Assembly (NCBI RefSeq): GCF_000732945.1
Contig: NZ_CP008944.1
Location: forward strand, 584,506-648,505
Reading direction: 5' to 3'
Origin: Corynebacterium atypicum
GTDB lineage: Bacteria > Actinomycetota > Actinomycetes > Mycobacteriales > Mycobacteriaceae
Length of the DNA: 64,000 bases
Below are positions 25,739 through 35,013 of the stretch, piece after piece. The translations under genes were made by a program, and so were the position numbers. How positions within the stretch are numbered: position 1 is the stretch's first letter; every line of letters starts with the position of its first letter. Below the pieces are notes generated by a model. That model was not told where the DNA came from and did no database searches. It was given only the letters and a program-made list of their open reading frames with translations.

Positions 25739-26791
25739 GTGAATCGCCGCCTAAAAACAGTGTGCTGGGGTGCCGTCCCGGTGGTAGCTCTTGCCACCTT
25801 GCTCTCCATGGACCACGTGCCCGGCACGGATATCTCGTTGACCGTCCCGTACGCAGCCGAAGGGCCAGGGCCGAGCTTTAACACGCTCGGCACCGTCGAA
25901 GATCAAGAGGTAGTCGAGATCTCCGGGGCGAAAAGCTATCCGACCACCGGTCAGCTGAACATGACCACCGTCGCGGTGCGCACGCGGATGACCCTGGCGC
26001 AGGCCATACAGCGCTGGTTGCTCAGCGACGATACGCTGGTGCCAATCGAACAGATTATTCCGCCCGAGCTCTCTCCGGAGCAGGTAGACCAAGTCAACAA
26101 GATGTCTTTTTCCGTCTCGGAGGCCCAGGCGATTGCCGCGGCGTTGACCTACCTCGACCGGCCCGTCGTCGTGGAGGCCACAGGCGTTCTCGACAACTCG
26201 GCCGCACAAGGCAAGTTCTCCGCGGGCGACCGCATCCTGGCCATTGATGGCCGGCCGGTGAACCAGCCGACCGCCGTGCGCGAAGCCGTGCTCGAGCACC
26301 GGCCCGGCGATACGGTGACGGTGCGTGTGAGCCGGGATAAAAGCGAGCGCGACGTCGAGGTGAAGCTGGGCGAAAGCCCGCAGGATAGCTCGCAGCCCAT
26401 GTTGGGCGTCCTGATGACCGTCGCGGCGGAGGACGGCATGGAGGTTGACTTCAACTTGCAGGATATCGGCGGCCCTAGCGCCGGGATGATCTTTGCCCTT
26501 GCCGTGATAGACAAGCTCACCCCTGAAGAGCTCACTGGGGGCCACTTTGTGGCCGGTACCGGATCGATCTCCGAGGATGGCTCCGTCGGCGAGATCGGTG
26601 GCATCCCGCACAAGGCACGCAGCGCGCACGATCTGGGCGCCGAGCTCTTCCTCGCGCCGGCGGGAAACTGCGCGGAGCTCGGCGGGCAGGACTATCCGGG
26701 CATGACGGTGGCGCGGGTGTCCACGCTTGCCGACGCCGTGACCGAGATGGACAACTTCGCCCATGGCAGGCCCGTGAATACGTGCCAGTAA
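25739..26791 (+). CDS. membrane-anchored PDZ / Lon-like serine protease (YlbL type)
   Basis: A 350-aa protein homologous to Rv3194c and Bacillus YlbL. An N-terminal membrane anchor (VCWGAVPVVALATLLSM) is followed by an extracytoplasmic region, a PDZ domain (around AAQGKFSAGDRILAIDGRPV and HRPGDTVTVRV) and a C-terminal Lon-type S16 protease domain. The catalytic Ser is in GGPSAGMIFALAV and the Lys in GGIPHKARSAHDLGAELFL, giving a complete Ser-Lys dyad. GTG 25739 is chosen because the protein family begins with the NRRLKT-like segment just before the membrane helix and a -10 lies 7 bases upstream. Divergent from the DUF2342 gene. Confidence 0.9.
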   Translation: MNRRLKTVCWGAVPVVALATLLSMDHVPGTDISLTVPYAAEGPGPSFNTLGTVEDQEVVEISGAKSYPTTGQLNMTTVAVRTRMTLAQAIQRWLLSDDTLVPIEQIIPPELSPEQVDQVNKMSFSVSEAQAIAAALTYLDRPVVVEATGVLDNSAAQGKFSAGDRILAIDGRPVNQPTAVREAVLEHRPGDTVTVRVSRDKSERDVEVKLGESPQDSSQPMLGVLMTVAAEDGMEVDFNLQDIGGPSAGMIFALAVIDKLTPEELTGGHFVAGTGSISEDGSVGEIGGIPHKARSAHDLGAELFLAPAGNCAELGGQDYPGMTVARVSTLADAVTEMDNFAHGRPVNTCQ

Positions 26792-26803
26792 AAGTCGGGT
26801 GAG

Positions 26804-27583
26804 CTAGGAGGTGCTCTCGGCCCGCGGGGTGGAGGAAGCGTCGCCGCGGTACGGGATGACGTCGTCGGTGTGGGCCGAGCGCGACCTATGGGTGGAGCGC
26901 GTGCCGGTGTGCGAGCTTTCCCAGCCCTCCGGCGGCTGGGCGAGGCCGAGTTCAAAGATGCGGTCTTCCGGGTCTACCTGATCGGTAGAGACCATCTGTT
27001 GGACGACGAGCCCGCGCGCGTTATCGACTACGGTCAGCACCGCGGTGTTACCCAGGGTGGACCACCCGACCACGCGGTCTTTCTTGTCTTCCACGATCCG
27101 GGAGCTGCGCAGCTCGGTCAACACCTGGGTGGTCGATGCGGCCTTGGAATCGGACTTGAAGAACTGGAACTGGCCCACGTCGCGCCCCGAGCACTCCATG
27201 GAATTCTCAAGTCCGTTGGGGGTGCATGAGTCAAACTGGTCGAAGAGCTCCGCCGGGACCAGGCCAGAGAAGGTGCTGCGGGCCTTGGCGAGCTCGCCGC
27301 GGTTTTCTTCGTCCTCGGCGTCCTTTGATTTGTCCTTCTTCGGCGTCGTCGCGGCCTGGCTGGTGGTTAGTTCCGTTGTGGTCGGCTCGGCAGATTCTGT
27401 GGAGGTAGCCGGCGTCGGTTCCGCGGGGGCAGGCTCCTCGCCGCCGCAGGCCGTCAGGCCGAGCGCGAGCGTGCCGACGGCGATAACACCTAGCGTTCTC
27501 CCACGCCGGCGCTTCGCGGTACCGGCTGGTACCGGGTGTGGCCGCATCCGAAAGGCGTGGGCTAAACGGGTCGGCTCGGTCAC
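26804..27583 (-). CDS. hypothetical lipoprotein
   Basis: A 259-aa secreted protein. After a basic start the signal peptide GVIAVGTLALGLTAC carries a lipobox (LTAC), so Cys would be lipidated and the protein anchored to the outer face of the membrane. A Thr/Pro/Glu linker (EPTPATSTESAEPTTT) leads to a globular domain with two cysteines (DSCTPNGLENSMEC) that could form a disulfide. The C terminus is rich in Ser, Thr and Arg. I do not recognise the family. GTG 27583 is used; ATG 27547 also precedes the signal peptide. The 3' end converges on the PDZ-protease gene. Confidence 0.75.
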   Translation of the reverse strand: MTEPTRLAHAFRMRPHPVPAGTAKRRRGRTLGVIAVGTLALGLTACGGEEPAPAEPTPATSTESAEPTTTELTTSQAATTPKKDKSKDAEDEENRGELAKARSTFSGLVPAELFDQFDSCTPNGLENSMECSGRDVGQFQFFKSDSKAASTTQVLTELRSSRIVEDKKDRVVGWSTLGNTAVLTVVDNARGLVVQQMVSTDQVDPEDRIFELGLAQPPEGWESSHTGTRSTHRSRSAHTDDVIPYRGDASSTPRAESTS

Positions 27584-27775
27584 GTCGGGGGCACCTCGCT
27601 AGATAAAAAGCTCTGTAACGGTCGGTAACGGCCGGCGCGCCGCGGCGCGCCGGGATAGTGCCCATCCTACTGGCAGGCGGTGCTTGCGCTGGCCCGCGGT
27701 ACCGTGGCGCGGCGGCAGGCAATAGTGCCCCCCGCGTCGACGGGCGGGGCTCCGGTGGCTATCTCGCTGCCTGGC

Positions 27776-28303
27776 TTACCAATCTTCCGGCGACTGGTCG
27801 AGGCTGGCGCGTAGCAGTTTGAGCACCCCCGGGGCTACGTTGGGTCCGCCACGCAACTCGATCTCATCTGCGGCGAACGCTCCTTTTTCTTCGAGCTCGG
27901 CCTCGGTAGGGCGACGCTGCAGCAAGGTCAGCTCTGCCCCGGAGCGCAGCACCCCGGAGTAGAGGCGCGCTTGATAAGTGTCGCCCTCCGGGCCCGGGGC
28001 CGCGGCGTCGCGAAAGACGATTTCCTGGGCCAAGACCACCCCGATGACTTCCTGCGGCCACGCAATGCGGCCCAGGTAATCAAGAAGCTCGTCGGATCCC
28101 GGCCGGATTGTCTCCGGCAGGTTGTCCTGGACGACGAGGGCCAGCGGATCTTCTTCGACGTCGGCGACTTGATCGGCTAGCAGCTCAGAAGGGACGAGCC
28201 CGAAAAGGGTGGGGGGACGGTCCCAGCCCTCGGCGTGGACAAAGTCCACCGCCTCAAGCATCGCGCGGTTTAAGGCCTGCTGGGTGTGGGCCCTCTCCGG
28301 CAT
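27776..28303 (-). CDS. PPA1309-family protein
   Basis: A 175-aa cytoplasmic acidic protein. The segments LNRAMLEAVDFVHAEGWDRP, FGLVPSELLAD, YLGRIAWPQEVIGVVLAQEI and the terminal LLRASLDQSPEDW match what I recall as the actinobacterial PPA1309 family, adjacent to UPF0182 genes. There is no motif pointing to an activity. It is divergent from the UPF0182 gene. Function unknown. Confidence 0.75.
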   Translation of the reverse strand: MPERAHTQQALNRAMLEAVDFVHAEGWDRPPTLFGLVPSELLADQVADVEEDPLALVVQDNLPETIRPGSDELLDYLGRIAWPQEVIGVVLAQEIVFRDAAAPGPEGDTYQARLYSGVLRSGAELTLLQRRPTEAELEEKGAFAADEIELRGGPNVAPGVLKLLRASLDQSPEDW

Positions 28304-28637
28304 GCTGGTACCTCGCTTTCTTCAACGGCTCGGGCTGCATCCTAGTGCTTCACCCTAGCCCGCTTAGCCGCACCCGGTGCGGGGCTACTGGGCGATGGGG
28401 CCAGGTTGTGGGCTGCCCGCCTGCGGGCCGTCTGTGTTCTGCCGCCGGATGCTGGGAACATAGCAGCGGCCTGATTCGTTGCTGTGTTAAGCCCGCCTCG
28501 TCCGGCGGAAGCCGGGTCGCACCTGTAGGGCGCCATTTTTCCTTAGGGTAGGTGGTGTCGCCGCGCGCGGGCCCAAGGCCGTGTCGCTCACCGCGGCACC
28601 ATAACCCTGCACGCCAGCTTAAAAACAAGGAGACGTT
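28304..28637. other. intergenic region with several short hairpins
   Basis: About 334 bases between two divergent genes. No supportable gene. It contains GC hairpins, for example CCGCACC / GGTGCGG at 28368-28382, GCCCGC / GCGGGC near 28420 and CCGCC / GGCGG near 28496-28510. Promoters of both flanking genes must lie here; none is clear enough to assign. Confidence 0.4.
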
Positions 28638-31634
28638 TTGGCGATCGGAAATTCTCGCCCGTCCGCCCCACAACGGCGCTCAAGTAAGGGCTTGGGGATC
28701 ACCGTGGCAGTAATCGCGGTCCTCGCCCTGTGCACCCCGTTCCTCATCGGTGTGTACACGAACTGGTTATGGTTTGGGGAGGTGAACTACCGGGGGGTCT
28801 TCACCAAGACGTGGCTCGTGCGCATCGCGCTTTTTGTTATCTGCGCGCTCCTCGCCGGGGGAATTACCTTCTTGGCCAGCTACCTCACCTGGCGCGGCCG
28901 GCCGAGCGATCTCGGCGAAGAAGACCTGAACTCGCCGGTCCACCAGTACCGCATGGTTGTCGAACGCTCCGTTCGCACGCTGCTGGTCGGCCTACCCATT
29001 GTGGTCGGCCTCTTCGCTGGCATGGTGGGGCAGGGTTCATGGCGCACGGTCATGATGTTTGTGAACCGTCATGATTTCGGCTCCACCGACGCCCAATTTG
29101 GCCATGATCTTGGTTTTTATGCCTTTACCTTGCCTCTTTTAGAGACGGTGACTACGGGGCTGTCCACCATGCTCATCCTCGCCTTCCTCATCGCGCTCGT
29201 GGGCCACTATCTGCTCGGCGGAATCCGCATCGGCAACCGCGCCGCGGGCGTTCGAGGCTTCGTCTCTAAGGCGGCGCGCGTACAGTTGATGGCCACCGCG
29301 GGGCTCTGGATGTTGGTGAAGGTATTCCAGTACTGGCTGGACCGGTTCGCCCTGCTGACTAACTCCCACGAAACGTTCTATGGCGCCAGCTATACCGATG
29401 TGCACGCTTACCTGCCGGCCAAGATCATCCTGATGATCATCGGCGTGGTTGTCGCGTTCGCGTTCTTTGCCGCCATCGTGATCAAAGACCTTCGCGTACC
29501 CGCCCTGGCGACCGTACTCATGGTGCTTTCCGCAGTGGTCATCGGTGGGGTCTGGCCGCTTCTGATGGAGCGCTTCTCCGTCGATCCGAACCGGGCCGCC
29601 AAAGAGTCGGAATACATTGCGCGCAACATCGAGGCCACCCGCGAGGCCTATGGCTTGACTGATGAGGACGTCACGTACTTGGAAAACTGGGGCGCCGATG
29701 GGGCGCCCAGCGAGGCGGTGGCCAGCGACGAGGCCACGATTTCTAATATCCGCCTGCTCGACCCGGAAATCCTCTCTCCGACGTTTACGCAGCAGCAGCA
29801 GCTGCGTAACTTCTACGGCTTCCCCGAGACCCTTTCGGTGGACCGCTACGAGGTGGACGGTGAGACCCGCGACTTCGTGGTCGCAGCCCGCGAGCTCGAT
29901 CCCAATGCCTTGCAAGACAACCAGCAGGACTGGATCAACCGGCACACCGTGTACACGCACGGCAACGGGTTCATCGCGGCACCGGGCAACAAGGTCGACG
30001 AGGTTGCCCGGGACGTCGGATCTACTCGCGGCGGCTACCCGGTTTACTCGGTCTCTGATCTGCAGACCAACGCGATTGCCAAGGAGCAGGACAAGGTCGA
30101 GGAGCTCGGGATCAAGGTCGAGCAGCCGCGCATTTACTTCGGCCCGGTGATCGCCTCGGCTCGCGATGGCGCTGACTATGCGCTCGTGGGCGCGGACACC
30201 GAGCAGCCGGTGGAGTACGACACGGACAACTCCAACTACACCTACACCGGCGAGGGCGGAGTCGACGTGGGCAACTGGATCAACCGGCTTGCGTTTGCTG
30301 GGAAGTACCAGGAGATGAACCTGATCTTGTCCGATCGCGTGGGCTCGGACTCCAAGATCATCTTCGATCGTGACCCGCGTACCCGTGTGGAAAAGGTCGC
30401 CCCGTGGTTGACTACGGATTCCAAGACGTACCCGGCTGTGATCGACGGGCGCGTCAAGTGGATCGTGGATGGCTACACCACGCTCGATTCGCTGCCGTAT
30501 TCCACGCGTACCTCGCTGACGGGGGCCACCGAGGACGCCCTGAACCCCGACGGCACCGACCAGCGGCTGATCTATGACCGCGTGGGGTACATCCGTAACT
30601 CGGTGAAGGCTACGGTGGATGCCTACGACGGCACGGTGGAGCTCTACGAGTTCGATACCGAGGACCCGGTCCTGAAAGCCTGGGAGGGCATCTTCCCGAA
30701 TACGGTGAAGCCGAAAAACGAGATTTCGCAGGAACTGCTCGAGCACCTGCGGTACCCGGAGGACTTGTTTAAGGTGCAGCGCGAGCTTCTGACGCGCTAT
30801 CACGTCGATGACCCGGGCGTGTTCTTCACTAACGATGCCTTCTGGTCGGTTCCCGGCGACCCGACGGCCTCGGAGGACCGCCAGGCGTTGGCGCAGCCGC
30901 CGTACTACATCACGGCCAGCGATCCGGAGGATCCGAAGAAGGCATCCTTCCAGCTTATTACCCCGTTCCGCGGGCTTAACCGCGAGTTCCTTTCTGCGCA
31001 CATGACAGTGACCTCTGATCCGGACAACTACGGCAAGATCACGGTGCGCGTGCTGCCAACGAATACGCAGACTCAGGGTCCCAAGCAGGCGCAGGATACG
31101 ATGATGTCCTCGGACCAGATCGCCCGCGACCGGACCTTGTGGGAGACGACCACAGACCTGCACAACGGCAACCTGCTCACCTTGCCCGTGGGTGGCGGTG
31201 AGATTCTCTATGTCGAGCCGATCTATTCGCAGCGCAAGAACCAGGAGTCTGCCTTCCCGAAGCTTTTGCGTGTGCTCATTTCTTATAAGGGGCAGGTCGG
31301 TTATGCGCCGACCATTTCAGAGGCTCTTTCCCAGGTGGGGATTGACCCGAAGTCTGCGCAGGACATCTCGGAGGTCGAAGGCACCGCTGGAAGTGGCTCG
31401 CAGGCGCAGCCTGGAACGCGACCCAAGGAAGGCGAGCAGAAGCAGAGCCAGGAGACGACGAGCCCGTCGGCCCCGGCTGGCGGCTCTGGCTCCCAGGGCG
31501 AGGCCGTGCAGCGCATTAACGACGCCCTGTCGAACCTCGAGCGCGCCCGCGGCGGCACCCACGAGGAATACGGCAAGGCCCTGGACGAATTGGATAAGGC
31601 GGTAGAAAGCTATCAGTCGGCAGTGAACTCGTAG
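28638..31634 (+). CDS. UPF0182 family large membrane protein (Rv3193c-like)
   Basis: A 998-aa protein with about seven N-terminal membrane helices (the first at GITVAVIAVLALCTPFLIGV, the last near ALATVLMVLSAVVIGGVW at about residue 295), then a very large extracytoplasmic domain of some 600 residues. Family landmarks include MERFSVDPNRAAKESEYI, THGNGFIAAPGN, IYFGPV, RVEKVAPWLT and PYSTRTSLTGA. The C-terminal tail is low-complexity (QPGTRPKEGEQKQSQETTSP) and ends in a helical segment. The family is conserved in actinobacteria and cyanobacteria, with no established function. TTG 28638 is preceded by AAGGAGA. The size is normal. Confidence 0.92.
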   Translation: MAIGNSRPSAPQRRSSKGLGITVAVIAVLALCTPFLIGVYTNWLWFGEVNYRGVFTKTWLVRIALFVICALLAGGITFLASYLTWRGRPSDLGEEDLNSPVHQYRMVVERSVRTLLVGLPIVVGLFAGMVGQGSWRTVMMFVNRHDFGSTDAQFGHDLGFYAFTLPLLETVTTGLSTMLILAFLIALVGHYLLGGIRIGNRAAGVRGFVSKAARVQLMATAGLWMLVKVFQYWLDRFALLTNSHETFYGASYTDVHAYLPAKIILMIIGVVVAFAFFAAIVIKDLRVPALATVLMVLSAVVIGGVWPLLMERFSVDPNRAAKESEYIARNIEATREAYGLTDEDVTYLENWGADGAPSEAVASDEATISNIRLLDPEILSPTFTQQQQLRNFYGFPETLSVDRYEVDGETRDFVVAARELDPNALQDNQQDWINRHTVYTHGNGFIAAPGNKVDEVARDVGSTRGGYPVYSVSDLQTNAIAKEQDKVEELGIKVEQPRIYFGPVIASARDGADYALVGADTEQPVEYDTDNSNYTYTGEGGVDVGNWINRLAFAGKYQEMNLILSDRVGSDSKIIFDRDPRTRVEKVAPWLTTDSKTYPAVIDGRVKWIVDGYTTLDSLPYSTRTSLTGATEDALNPDGTDQRLIYDRVGYIRNSVKATVDAYDGTVELYEFDTEDPVLKAWEGIFPNTVKPKNEISQELLEHLRYPEDLFKVQRELLTRYHVDDPGVFFTNDAFWSVPGDPTASEDRQALAQPPYYITASDPEDPKKASFQLITPFRGLNREFLSAHMTVTSDPDNYGKITVRVLPTNTQTQGPKQAQDTMMSSDQIARDRTLWETTTDLHNGNLLTLPVGGGEILYVEPIYSQRKNQESAFPKLLRVLISYKGQVGYAPTISEALSQVGIDPKSAQDISEVEGTAGSGSQAQPGTRPKEGEQKQSQETTSPSAPAGGSGSQGEAVQRINDALSNLERARGGTHEEYGKALDELDKAVESYQSAVNS

Positions 31635-31650
31635 TCGACTCGAGTGCTGC

Positions 31651-31681
31651 GGCCCCCGGAGGATGGAAATCTTCGGGGGCC
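31651..31681 (+). terminator. stem-loop after the UPF0182 gene
   Basis: A GC-rich stem (GGCCCCCGGA with TTCGGGGGCC, 31651-31660 / 31672-31681) lies 17 bases after the stop. There is no clear T tract, so it may be an imperfect terminator. Confidence 0.5.
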
Positions 31682-31785
31682 TACCCATGTGACCTGGTGG
31701 TTTGGACTATCGAGGGGGTCTGGCTATAGTAGGTACACGTTGCCGCAAGGCACAGTGCCCGCCAGGAAATCTGGCTGGTATGTGA

Positions 31786-31862
31786 CGCGGGGTGGAGCAG
31801 CTCGGTAGCTCGCTGGGCTCATAACCCAGAGGTCGTAGGTTCGAATCCTGCCCCCGCTACCA
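31786..31862 (+). tRNA. initiator tRNA-fMet (CAT)
   Basis: A 77-nt cloverleaf beginning CGCGGGGTGGAGCAG and ending with CTACCA. The unpaired first base C, the anticodon-stem GGG/CCC pairs around CTCATAA and the encoded CCA identify the bacterial initiator tRNA. It is nearly identical in pattern to E. coli tRNA-fMet. A TATAGT -10-like element lies upstream near 31723 and a strong terminator follows. Confidence 0.97.
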
Positions 31863-31870
31863 CTTTCTAA

Positions 31871-31909
31871 TGTAAAGGCTCCCTCTTCAGAGGGGGCCTT
31901 TACATTTCT
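31871..31909 (+). terminator. rho-independent terminator of tRNA-fMet
   Basis: TGTAAAGGC and CCCTC pair with GAGGG and GCCTTTACA, giving a long stem with a TTCA loop, followed by TTTCT. Confidence 0.85.
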
Positions 31910-32032
31910 AGGGGGCTGATATGCGCAAGTTGGTTCCCCTTTTAGGGGCAGGAAAGGCAAGGCTGCTCTAAGGGGCGTAATATAACCGGCAAAGATGGTA
32001 GTAAATATTCACTTCGCCGCGAGGAGGACAAC

Positions 32033-32833
32033 GTGTCCCAAGACACTACCCAGGATCTGCCCATGGCGCAGCGCCCCATCGAGCACCTACCCGGCCACTG
32101 GCTGCTGGCACGTCTGGGCAAGCGCGTGCTGCGGCCCGGGGGTAAGAAACTTACCCAGAAGCTACTTGCAGCAGCCCACCTGCAGGGCGCCGACGTGGTG
32201 GAACTTGCCCCAGGGCTGGGCAAGACTGCGCAGCTCATCGTGGACGCCGGGCCAAAGTCCTACCGCGGGGTCGATGAGGACGCGGAGGCCGTAGCACTCA
32301 CGGCGAAGGTGGTGGGCGACCGCGGAACCGTCACCCAGGCTCAGTCTGAACAGACGGGTGTGGACGCGGAGTCGGCCGACGTCGTCGTCGGCGAAGCGAT
32401 GCTGACGATGCAAGGGGAGAAAGGTAAGCGGGCGATCATCGCAGAGGCGCACCGAGTGCTGCGCTCGGGCGGGCGCTATGCCATTCACGAGCTGTGCTTG
32501 GAGCCGGACACCCTCGATGACGAACAGAAGACGGAAATCCGCAAGGCACTCGCCAGGTGCATTAAGGTGAATGCGCGCCCACTGACAACTGCCGAGTGGA
32601 CCAAGCTGCTCGAAGACCAGGGCTTTTGTATCCAAGAGGTCAATCACGCTGGGATGGAGCTGCTCAAGCCGCGGCGCAACCTTGCCGACGAGGGCGTTAG
32701 GGGTGTCGCGACGATCGTGAAAAATCTGATCAAGAACCCCGCGGCCCGCAAACGAGTGTTGGGCATGCGGGCGGTATTTAACAAGTACAGCGATAACCTC
32801 GCGGCCATCGCGATCGTCGCGGAGAAGGCCTAG
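32033..32833 (+). CDS. class I SAM-dependent methyltransferase
   Basis: A 266-aa soluble protein with a Rossmann-type SAM fold. Motif I is GADVVELAPGLGKTAQLIV (E-x-A-x-G-x-G), motif II is YRGVDEDAEAV, then ADVVVGEAMLTMQ and AHRVLRSGGRYAIHEL (motif post-III). Similar proteins are generic small-molecule methyltransferases; the substrate is unknown. GTG 32033 has GAGGAGGA at 32021-32028 upstream. It follows the tRNA-fMet gene and is a single-gene unit. Confidence 0.85.
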   Translation: MSQDTTQDLPMAQRPIEHLPGHWLLARLGKRVLRPGGKKLTQKLLAAAHLQGADVVELAPGLGKTAQLIVDAGPKSYRGVDEDAEAVALTAKVVGDRGTVTQAQSEQTGVDAESADVVVGEAMLTMQGEKGKRAIIAEAHRVLRSGGRYAIHELCLEPDTLDDEQKTEIRKALARCIKVNARPLTTAEWTKLLEDQGFCIQEVNHAGMELLKPRRNLADEGVRGVATIVKNLIKNPAARKRVLGMRAVFNKYSDNLAAIAIVAEKA

Positions 32834-32891
32834 GCCGAGCTCATCGTGGGTCCGGCCGCTCGAGGCGGAGGCGTTTTCGCGGCGGTGGCAC

Positions 32892-32897
32892 TAGAGT
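32892..32897 (+). promoter_or_regulatory. -10 box TAGAGT of a leaderless transcript
   Basis: TAGAGT ends 7 bases before the GTG at 32905; no ribosome-binding site is present. Confidence 0.5.
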
Positions 32898-32904
32898 CAA
32901 TCTA

Positions 32905-33174
32905 GTGGTTGGCGTTCTGTTATCTGTGACGTTTTGCTGCGGCCTATTAATCGCCGCAGCGCACGTGTTCAACCGGCGGTTCATCGCCCCGATTTATGAC
33001 GTCGTGCTAAACTTCATTGCGTTTTCGGCGGCCACTGCGTCGAGCACCCTGCTCGGCGAGTACATCCCCGCGTTTTTCTCGGGCTGCGCGGTCGTCGCCT
33101 GGATCTACTTGGGGTTTCTCACGTACCGAGCGCTCAAGCGGCACGTGCCGCTGAGCGGCCAGTCGAACTACTAG
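32905..33174 (+). CDS. small hypothetical membrane protein
   Basis: An 89-residue protein with an N-terminal hydrophobic helix (GVLLSVTFCCGLLIAAAHVF), a second weak one (YDVVLNFIAFSAATASSTLL) and a third (AFFSGCAVVAWIYLGFL), then a short basic tail. I do not recognise the family. GTG 32905 has a matching leaderless -10, which supports it as a real gene. It converges on the flavoprotein monooxygenase. Confidence 0.6.
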   Translation: MVGVLLSVTFCCGLLIAAAHVFNRRFIAPIYDVVLNFIAFSAATASSTLLGEYIPAFFSGCAVVAWIYLGFLTYRALKRHVPLSGQSNY

Positions 33175-33246
33175 CGCGCTGTTCCCGCCGGGAAACTGCG
33201 TGTGGAGTCCCCGATCGCCGGCTAGCCGGCGGGGTTGAGAACGCCG

Positions 33247-35013
33247 TCAAAAAAACTCGCCCACTAGCTCCGGCCGGTCGAGCGGGAGGACAGCAGAGAC
33301 ATACTGGTCCGGGCGCACGATGACCACCGCGCCGTCGCGCGAAATTCCCCTGGCATCAAAGATGTCCTCGTCGGGCAAGGCGGCCCAGACGTTTTCCAAC
33401 GAGCGCACCCCGAACTTCCCGAGGCGCGGGAAGAAGATGCCCGGGGCGTCGAAAAGCTCGAAGTCCCGATGCGCCTGCTGGTAGACCACGCGGACGTCGA
33501 AAATTGCGTTTTCGTCGGCGCCTTGCGGGGTAAAGCGCACAATCGGCGAGTCGGGGCTCGTCGCCGCCCACTGCGCCCACCGCTCGAGGCTGGAATCCGG
33601 AGTACCTGGGGCGGGGGAGTCGGCGAAGACGTAGATGCGGTAGCGGCCGTCGGCAATGTGTTCGTGGCCGATGTGGAGGTCGTGCGCGTCGCAACGGCGC
33701 ATCGCGCGGGCAGATTTGAACCGCCGGCCCACGGGGAAGCCGCTGGCGAGCTCTTGGTAAGAGCCGTCGCTGGTTAGCAGGTTGTGCTCGTAGGTAGTCA
33801 GCATCCCAGCGGCAAATTCCTCCGCCTTGACGTAGTACTTCTCTACCGCGTGCTTGTCCTCGAGCTGGTCGAGCGGAGTAGCCATGAGCGTGGACCACTC
33901 TTTGTCAAAGTTGATGAGGTTCTTAGCGGCCGGCTGGCGCTCGTCGTGGTAGGTGCGCAGGAGGGCCTCCGGCGCGCGCCCCGAGGCGACGTGACCGAGC
34001 TTCCAGCCGATGTTGAAGCCGGCCTGGATGGACACGTTCATGCCCTGGCCGGCCTTGGCGGAGTGCGTGTGGCAGGCGTCGCCGGGCAAAAACACGCGAG
34101 GAGTGCTAGCGGCGTGGTCGGCATCGTGGTTGAGATCGTCGAACCTGTCGACGAGGCGGTGCCCGACCTCATAGATGGAGTGCCAGGCCACGTCTTTGAC
34201 GTCGATCGAATAGGGGTGGTAGATCTCGTTGGCCCGCCTGATCATCTCCTCGAGGGGCGTTTGGCGCACCGCGTGATTATCGTCCTCGGGTACCACCCCG
34301 AGGTCGACGTAGATCCGACACAGAAAGCCGCCTTCGCGCGGGATGTGCAGGATGGAGCCGTGCGCGGAGTGAATGGCGCACTTGGTCCGCCAGTCGGGGA
34401 AGTCGGTCTCTGCGATAACGTCCATCACGCCCCAGGCGTGGTTGGCCTGGTCGCCGGCGAGTCTGCAGCCGATGGACTTGCGCACCTTGGAGCGCGCCCC
34501 GTCGCACCCCACGACGTACTTGCTGCGTACCTGCCGCTCGGCGCCGGTGGCTACGTTTTTCACGGTGGCGGTCACCGGGTACTCTGCGGAGCGGTCGACG
34601 TCGAGTGCCACAAACTCCCAGCCGTAATCGGGGGTGATTCGGGCGGGGCCGTCGGCGGCGAATCGGGCGAAATAGTCCAGCACGCGCGCCTGGTTCACGA
34701 TGAGGTGCGGGAACTCGGAGATACCGAATTCGTCGTCGATGGGACGGGCGCCGCGCACGATGTTTTCCGGGTGGTCCGCGTCCGGGTTCCAAAAGCTCAT
34801 CTCGGTGATCCGGTAGGCCTCCTCGATGATCTCGTTGGCAAACTGGAAGGCCTGGAAGGTCTCGGTGGATCGCGACTGAATGCCATCTGCCTGGCCGAGC
34901 TCGAGGCGGCCCGCGCGCCTTTCGATGATGTGCGTGCGCACCGTGGGGAACATGGCTAGCTGTGCGGCCGCAACCATGCCGGCTGGTCCGGAACCGACGA
35001 TGAGGACGTCCAT
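33247..35013 (-). CDS. class A FAD-dependent aromatic hydroxylase (phenol / 3-hydroxybenzoate hydroxylase type)
   Basis: Flavoprotein monooxygenase expected to hydroxylate a phenolic ring with NAD(P)H and oxygen. FAD sites: GSGPAGMVAAAQ near the N terminus, the GD motif VFLPGDACHTHSAKAGQGMN, and CDGARSKVRK (the DG motif). The C-terminal thioredoxin-like domain is present, as in phenol hydroxylase and 3-hydroxybenzoate 4-hydroxylase (MobA). The frame stays open and family-like upstream of ATG 35013 (LFHHNGYVSQNPKRIPAAG and GLDRPAELPDE) back to an ACG codon at 35109, where similar proteins begin with Met; AGGAG lies 11 bases further up. The true start may therefore be a lost or non-canonical codon. 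Next to an MFS permease on the same strand. In this cluster it may make the catechol that HpaD cleaves. Confidence 0.88.
   Translation of the reverse strand: MDVLIVGSGPAGMVAAAQLAMFPTVRTHIIERRAGRLELGQADGIQSRSTETFQAFQFANEIIEEAYRITEMSFWNPDADHPENIVRGARPIDDEFGISEFPHLIVNQARVLDYFARFAADGPARITPDYGWEFVALDVDRSAEYPVTATVKNVATGAERQVRSKYVVGCDGARSKVRKSIGCRLAGDQANHAWGVMDVIAETDFPDWRTKCAIHSAHGSILHIPREGGFLCRIYVDLGVVPEDDNHAVRQTPLEEMIRRANEIYHPYSIDVKDVAWHSIYEVGHRLVDRFDDLNHDADHAASTPRVFLPGDACHTHSAKAGQGMNVSIQAGFNIGWKLGHVASGRAPEALLRTYHDERQPAAKNLINFDKEWSTLMATPLDQLEDKHAVEKYYVKAEEFAAGMLTTYEHNLLTSDGSYQELASGFPVGRRFKSARAMRRCDAHDLHIGHEHIADGRYRIYVFADSPAPGTPDSSLERWAQWAATSPDSPIVRFTPQGADENAIFDVRVVYQQAHRDFELFDAPGIFFPRLGKFGVRSLENVWAALPDEDIFDARGISRDGAVVIVRPDQYVSAVLPLDRPELVGEFF

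Noticed and set aside
25751..26764. A 337-aa minus-strand frame
   Set aside because: Shadow of the PDZ/Lon-like protease gene, rich in His, Arg and Val with no motif.
29139..31163. A 674-aa minus-strand frame
   Set aside because: Antisense shadow of the UPF0182 gene caused by high GC; the plus-strand protein is clearly the real one.
31724..31960. Minus-strand frame containing GRIRTYDLWVMSPASYRAAPP
   Set aside because: It is the antisense of the tRNA-fMet gene, a well-known source of false protein predictions.
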